From positions 370,006 to 434,005 of the forward strand of contig JAHQIY010000035.1 of NCBI GenBank assembly GCA_019054805.1: DNA of 64,000 bases, read 5' to 3'. This document shows, piece by piece, positions 57,723-64,000 of the stretch (the first letter of the stretch is position 1; the number at the start of each line of letters is the position of its first letter). Position numbers and translations under genes: made by a program. This stretch comes from Brachionus manjavacas. Lineage: Eukaryota; Rotifera; Eurotatoria; Ploima; Brachionidae. The notes beneath the pieces were generated by a model that was given only the letters and a program-made list of their open reading frames with translations, did not search any database and was not told the DNA's origin.

Positions 57723-60700
57723 TATCAAAATGAATAATAGCTTAAATCATTTTAAAAAAAAAGAAATAATTTATAAAGAACCAAAAAATCTAAAATCTAA
57801 AATCCTCGCAAAAAATACATTTATATGAAGTAAAAATTTATATTACCTATTTTGGTATGTATTATATAGCACCAATCGAATCAAATTTAAATAAATACCA
57901 TCAAAGTAAACGCATTGATTGATAAATCACTAATTTCATGTTTTTTGTGATTTTATCTCAGAAGCCATTAAAAATGAATAATTAAACGAAAATTTGTAAG
58001 ACTTGTGAAATTCACTCTTTATTCAAATTTGAACTAATATTATCTAATGGTACGGATTGATTTATCAATGACGACTTTCACGTATTTAAGAAATTAAAAT
58101 AAGAATCTCTTTAAATTTAAAAATTTAATTAAAATCCTAATTTGACTAGTTAATCTCACTTATTTAAATTTTGAACTAATATAATCCAAATATATTAATT
58201 GATTCATTTACAACCAGTTTCATGTATTTTAGAAACTAAAACCATTAGTTATTTATAAGGTAAATTTGAATACACGAATCGATTTAAATACAACGAATTT
58301 CGTAAATTTTAAAAACTAATATAAGAAGTTAATGATCGTAATTAATTTGATTAGTTAAATTTATTCTTTGTAAAAAAAAAATTAATTTCTTAAAGACGAA
58401 ATTCATTTAATTTAGGAATTATATCAGAAGTAATTTAAATTTGCATTATTTTTTAATAACCGTAATAACGGATTTTTGATTTGATTCACAAATTATATAA
58501 TTGAGAATAAAATTTGAAGAATCAATTTAGAAATGAAATATTTAACATCTATCCAAACGAAATTGTACTAAAATTTTTAGGCGATAAATATTTAACAACA
58601 GCGTCATTCATTAATTTTAGAAATTAAATCAGATCCTATTTTAATAAGAATAATTGTTAAATGTCCTTTTTTTTGAGGTAAATGTATTTTTGATGTTATT
58701 TCAGTAACTTAAAAAATTAGATTTATATATTAAAAATACAATTTGAAATAAATTTTTAACATCTTTAACGAATATGAACTAATATTTGATTTAAATTCAA
58801 AAATCCATGAATTATATTCACTAGTCTAAAAAAGGATATGGGGCAATCAGGGTAAAAAATCCAAAAATCAACTTTTAACATATTTTCTGATATATTTCAT
58901 AAAGCTGGAAAGAAATCTGTTGGAATCTTGTAAATTTGACTTTCCGTTCAAAAGTAACAGTGTTCCAAAGTCAAGATAATTTAATAATTTGGGTATCCGC
59001 TAAATAAGCGTATCTCGGTCATTTTTCAAGCAAATTAGACCCCATGTATACCAAAATGCTCAGAATTGAATCAGGAATCTATAAATGAAGCAAAAAAATA
59101 ATAATAATGTTATCTAGTATCAAATAAATGTTATCGAATATAACCCTTAAAAACCAAGAATTTAGAGTATTGCACGTGCTTTTATGTATTTTTTTCGAAT
59201 TTATTAAGTTCAAGTCGATTAATTTTAAATTTGTCTTACTTACTAGTACCCAAATTTTTTTCTTCAGTCCTTTTAGAAAGCTAAATAAGTTTGCATAAAT
59301 TCATATAAAATTTGAATCATTTTTTATTACATAAATTGAATAATTTAATTCTAAAAACAAAAAAAGAGCAATTTATATCGAACATGTGCTTTTCGCAAAA
59401 TTCGGTTTGATTATAATCCAAAACTAAATAAAAACAAAATTGGTTCAGTTTCATCTAGACTGAACCAATTTTGTAAGAACACACCACAAAAATGGCGTAA
59501 GTTCTTTTAAATATTAGTGGAAATGATGTATTTACAGTTTGTGACGCAACTTACATATTTATTGAAAAGTCTTCGTCATATAAGTTTCAGAAACACTTTT
59601 TCAGAACTAAAAAAACGCTGTTTGCTAAAATTTATGAATACATGTGCAACTGAAGGATATTTAATTGATGGTATTGGCCAATACATTTCCAACGGAAAAA
59701 ATAATGATGCGAGCATTACCAAAGACATATTTAAAAAGACTGATAATATTGAGAATTGGTTTTTGTCTGATGATTTGTTTGTATTCGATCGCGGTTTTCG
59801 TGACTCATTAGAATTTTTACAAAATAGAAAATATGAGCCAAAAATGCCAAGCTCCTTGAAGGGAAATGCTCAACATACAACAAGTGAAGCAAACAATTCA
59901 AGATTGATTACTAAAACTAGATGGGTGATTGAATCAGCAAATGGTCGTTTAAAAAGATGGAAATATTCTAGAAATATTGTATCTAATAGAGATATTGGAA
60001 CATTAGAAAAAGATTATAGATTTATTTGTGCATTAATTAATAAGTTTAGACCTCAGCTTGCATCAACAAAAGATTCAGATAAAATCGATTTATACAAAGA
60101 AATGGTAGAAAAGGCAAATGAGGAAAATAGATTAAAATATGTAGTGGAAAATTATTCTAAACCTAAAATCTCGAGTTGTACAAATTGATGAGCTTGATTT
60201 TCAGAAATTAAGCGAATCAAACATAAAAACTATAACATATCAAGTTTACCAACTCGAACAATGTGTTCCTTATACGATCTCACACGTTGTACAGATTATG
60301 CATGCGATTTTTTTGAAGAAAGTGACGAGCTTATCCGGGTAAAAATAAAGTCGAGATTTTCTTCCCATGTGATCCATAATACTCAGATAAAATATTCGAC
60401 AGTTTCAACTATGGATCCAATTCAAGAATGTTACTGCGATTGCAAAGCCGGGGCAAGAGAATTTGGGGCATGCTCGCATGTAACAAGCGTCATTTGGTAT
60501 TTGGGTATCGGACAAAAAAATAAAGATAAGTTGGTTTCAATAAAAAGCGAAAATTTGTATAATTTTTGCTTAGATTGTGATAGGGAAGATCTAGATGATA
60601 ATGATATATCTTTAATTCAAAATGAAAATGGGGAAACAATTTCGGATACCTAATTAACAAATAAACAATAAAAAAGAATTTTTTTTAATATGTGTTATTC

Positions 60701-60937
60701 TTCTCTCCTTGCTAAATGTTGTAAAAACATAGAAAAATCGTAATTTTAAACATAAGAAAAAGACTGAAATTTTAGTGAGAATAATTACCTTAGGAAAGGA
60801 AATCTTCTAGGATCTGATTTTTATATGTTTTAGTCACTTAGTAGAGCTTAAAAATAAAAAATTTTGACCGATGGTCCTTTGGCGTAGGTGGGTCTACAGA
60901 CCACAAAAGTAAAAAGAGGCAAATTCTTGGTTTTTAG
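57723..60937 (+). repeat. Array 3, unit L (3215 bp)
   Basis: Flank and inverted O to 58833, left TIR 58834-59164, transposase L, right TIR 60736-60937. Confidence 0.85.
59366..60653 (+). pseudogene. Transposase copy L, best preserved DDE frame
   Basis: The frame 59517-60188 (223 codons) gives the longest DDE stretch in the window: MNTCATEG, LFVFDRGFRDS, WVIESANGRLKRW, and then the LEKDYRFICALINKFRPQL helix region without the frameshift found in J, K and M. Its first ~30 residues are out of frame: a small deletion near 59592 shifts VCDATYI away, so the first Asp is still lost from the frame. The SWIM frame 60261-60653 (130 codons) is open. The N-terminal domains are deleted. GCACGTGC is at 59172. 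Confidence 0.8.
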
Positions 60938-63901
60938 TATCAAAATGAATAATAGCTTAAATCATTTTAAAAAAAAAGAAATAATTTATAAAGAACCAAA
61001 AAATCTAAAATCTAAAATACGGATTGATTTATTAATGACGACTTTCACGTATTTAAGAAATTAAAATAAGAATCTCTTTAAATTTAAAAATTTAATTAAA
61101 ATCCTAATTTGACTAGTTAATCTCACTTATTTAAATTTTGAACTAATATAATCCAAATATATTAATTGATTCATTTACAACCAGTTTCATGTATTTTAGA
61201 AACTAAAACCATTAGTTATTTATTAGGTAAATTTGAATACACGAATCCATTTAAAAACAACGAATTTCGTAAATTTTAGAAACTAATATAAGAAGTTAAT
61301 GATTGTGATTAATTTGATTAGTTAAATTTATTCATTGTAAAAAAAAAATTAATTTCTTAAATACGAAATTCATTTAATTTAGGAATTATATCAGAAGTAA
61401 TTTAAATTTGCATTATTTTTTAATAACCGTAATAACGGATTTTTGATTAGATTCACAAATTATATAATTGAGAATAAAATTTGAAGAATCAATTTAGAAA
61501 TGAAATATTTAACATCTATCCAAACGAAATTGTACTAAAATTTTTAGGCGATAAATATTTAACAACAGCGTCATTCATTAATTTTAGAAATTAAATCAGA
61601 TCCTATTTTAATAAGAATAATTGTTAAATGTCCTTTTTTTTGAGGTAAATGTATTTTTGATGTTATTTCAGTAACTTATAAAATTAGATTTATATATTAA
61701 AAATTCAATTTGAAATAAATTTTTAACATCTTTAACGAATATGAACTAATATTTGATTTAAATTCAAAAATCCATGAATTATATTCACTAGTCTAAAAAA
61801 GGATATGGGGCAATCAGGGTAAAAAATCCAAAAATCAACTTTTTAACATATTTTCTGATATATTTCATAAAGCTGGAAAGAAATCTGTTGGAATCTTGTA
61901 AATTTGACTTTCCGTTCAAAAGTAACAGTGTTCCAAAGTCAAGATAATTTAATAATTTGGGTATCCGCTAAATAAGCGTATCTCGGTCATTTTTCAAGCA
62001 AATTAGACCCCATGTATACCAAAATGCTCAGAATTGAATCAGGAATCTATAAATGAAGCAAAAAAATAATAATAATGTTATCTAGTATCAAATAAATGTT
62101 ATCGAATATAACCCTTAAAAACCAAGAATTTAGAGTATTGCACGTGCTTTTATGTATTTTTTTCGAATTTATTAAGTTCAAGTCGATTAATTTTAAATTT
62201 GTCTTACTTACTAGTACCCAAATTTTTCTTCAGTCCTTTTAGAAAGCTAAATAAGTTTGCATAAATTCATATAAAATTTGAATCATTTTTTATTACATAA
62301 ATTGAATAATTTAATTCTAAAAACAAAAAAAGAGCAATTTATATCGAACATGTGCTTTTCGCAAAATTCGGTTTGATTATAATCCAAAACTAAATAAAAA
62401 CATAATTGGTTCAGTTTCATCTAGACTGAACCAATTTTGTAAGAACACACCACAAAAATGGCGTAAGTTCTTTTAAATATTAGTGGAAATGATGTATTTA
62501 CAGTTTGTGACGCAACTTACATATTTATTGAAAAGTCTTCGTCATATAAGTTTCAGAAACAAACTTTTTCAGAACTAAAAAAACGCTGTTTGCTAAAATT
62601 TATGAATACATGTGCAACTGAAGGATATTTAATTGATGGTATTGGCCAATACATTTCCAACGGAAAAAATAATGATGCGAGCATTACCAAAGACATATTT
62701 AAAAAGACTGATAATATTGAGAATTGGTTTTGTCTGATGATTTGTTTGTATTCGATCGCGGTTTTCGTGACTCATTAGAATTTTTACAAAATAGAAAATA
62801 TGAGCCAAAAATGCCAAGCTCCTTGAAGGGAAATGCTCAACATACAACAAGTGAAGCAAACAATTCAAGATTGATTACTAAAACTAGATGGGTGATTAAA
62901 TCAGCAAATGGTCGTTTAAAAAGATGGAAATATTCTAGAAATATTGCATCTAATAGAGATATTGGAACATTAGAAAAGATTATAGATTTATTTGTGCATT
63001 AATTAATAAGTTTAGACCTCAGCTTGCATCAACAAAAGATTCAGATAAAATCGATTTATACAAAGAAATGGTAAAAAGGCAAATGAGGAAAATAGATTAA
63101 AATATGTAGTGGAAAATTATCCTAAAACCAAAATCTCGAGTTGTACGAATTGATGAGCTTGATTTTCAAAAATTAAGCGAATCAAACATAAAAACTATAA
63201 CATATCAAGTTTACCAACTCGAACAATGTGTTCCTTATACGATCTCACACGTTGTACAGATTATGCATGCGATTTTTTTGAAGAAAGTGACGAGCTTATC
63301 CGGGTAAAAATAAAGTCGAGATTTTCTTCCCATGTGATCCATAATACTCAGATAAAATATTCGACAGTTTCAACTATGGATCCAATTCAAGAATGTTACT
63401 GCGATTGCAAAGCCGGGGCAAGAGAATTTGGGGCATGCTCGCATGTAACAAGCGTCATTTGGTATTTGGGTATCGGACAAAAAATAAAGATAAGTTGGTT
63501 TCAATAAAAAGCGAAAATTTGTATAATTTTTGCTTAGATTGTGATAGCGAAGATCTAGATGATAATGATATATCTTTAATTCAAAATGAAAATGGGGAAA
63601 CAATTTCGGATACCTAATTAACAAATAAACAATAAAAAGAATTTTTTTAATATGTGTTATTCTTCTCTCCTTGCTAAATGTTGTAAAAACATAGAAAAAT
63701 CGTAATTTTAAACATAAGAAAAAGACTGAAATTTTAGTGAGAATAATTACCTTAGGAAAGGAAATCTTCTAGGATCTGATTTTTTTATATGTTTTAGTCA
63801 CTTAGTAGAGCTTAAAAATAAAAAATTTTGACCGATGGTCCTTTGGCGTAGGTGGGTCTACAGACCACAAAAGTAAAAAGAGGCAAATTCTTGGTTTTTA
63901 G
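60938..63901 (+). repeat. Array 3, unit M (2964 bp)
   Basis: About 250 bp shorter than J-L because CTAAAATCTAAAATCC... is joined directly to ACGGATTGATTTATTAATG at about 61018. Left TIR 61801-62133, right TIR 63698-63901. Confidence 0.85.
62332..63617 (+). pseudogene. Transposase copy M, multiply broken
   Basis: The frame 62590-62778 ends at a 1-nt loss in ENWFLSDD. 62724-63002 continues with VFDRGFRDS and WVIKSANGR (Glu to Lys, AAA at 62898) up to the LEKDYRF frameshift. The SWIM frame 63226-63507 is broken after YLGIGQ by a 1-nt loss in the AAAAAATAAAG run. GCACGTGC is at 62140; the hairpin junction is at 62402-62438 with one mismatch. Confidence 0.8.
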
Positions 63902-64000
63902 TATCAAAATGAATAATAGCTTAAATCATTTTAAAAAAAAAGAAATAATTTATAAACAACCAAAAAATCTAAAATCTAAAATACGGATTGATTTATTAAT
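63902..64000 (+). repeat. Array 3, start of a further unit (N)
   Basis: Begins TATCAAAATGAATAATAGC and shows the same ~250-bp deletion junction as unit M, so the array continues past the window with M-type units. Confidence 0.8.

Noticed and set aside
62629..62868. Minus-strand frames over the transposase (also 9523-9756 and 63370-63624)
   Set aside because: Antisense of the DDE or SWIM coding regions, whose plus-strand translations carry the recognisable motifs.

Overview
The window is strongly AT-rich eukaryotic repeat DNA and contains no intact host gene. Everything that codes is the remains of mobile elements. The best match is a nuclear satellite-like or heterochromatic region of an AT-rich invertebrate. 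The transposase and LINE ORF1 styles recall rotifers such as Brachionus or cnidarians such as Hydra, but this is inferred from remembered protein style and was not searched. No tRNA, rRNA, CRISPR array or bacterial operon was seen.

The dominant component is one family of decayed cut-and-paste DNA transposons, present as about 13 copies (A to M). Pieced together across copies, the family protein has an N-terminal Cys2-Cys2 zinc-finger-like segment, a helix-turn-helix, a DDE nuclease of the DDE_Tnp_4 type (PIF/Harbinger or ISL2EU-like) and a C-terminal SWIM zinc finger (CxCx9CxH). The gene is flanked by terminal inverted repeats (TIRs) of about 300-450 bp, which in some copies continue into inverted flanks of more than 1 kb. 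Every copy is defective. Most keep an open C-terminal frame of about 95-140 codons that carries the SWIM motif.

Layout. 1-157: flank repeats. 158-1006: a LINE ORF1 pseudogene on the minus strand, without reverse transcriptase. 1077-6857: non-coding composite repeats, namely a 47-bp minisatellite, a recurring ~700-bp module (R), a second recurring module (O), and a 70-bp-arm hairpin. 6858-27050: array 1, three ~6.5-6.7-kb tandem units with transposons A, B and C, each carrying the same ~520-bp LINE ORF1 fragment bounded by a 37-bp duplication. 28610-36562: array 2, three 2652-bp units (D, E, F) with an internally deleted transposase. 36563-42440: an inverted block with transposon G. 42443-44318: transposon H. 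44087-49508: a large palindrome (arms ~2.1 kb, spacer ~1.1 kb) linking H to array 3. 48007-64000: array 3, about five ~3.0-3.3-kb units (I to M) plus the start of a sixth, all with the same N-terminal deletion marked by a small hairpin.

The genes do not work together as a pathway. A dead transposon family and its flanks appear to have been amplified by tandem duplication, inversion and gene conversion into a composite satellite. The most unusual points are the shared transposase lesions, the 37-bp-flanked LINE fragment, the palindrome, the hairpin-templated deletion junction and the conserved non-coding R module. Because the region is so repetitive, the array order and the palindrome also need checking against possible misassembly.
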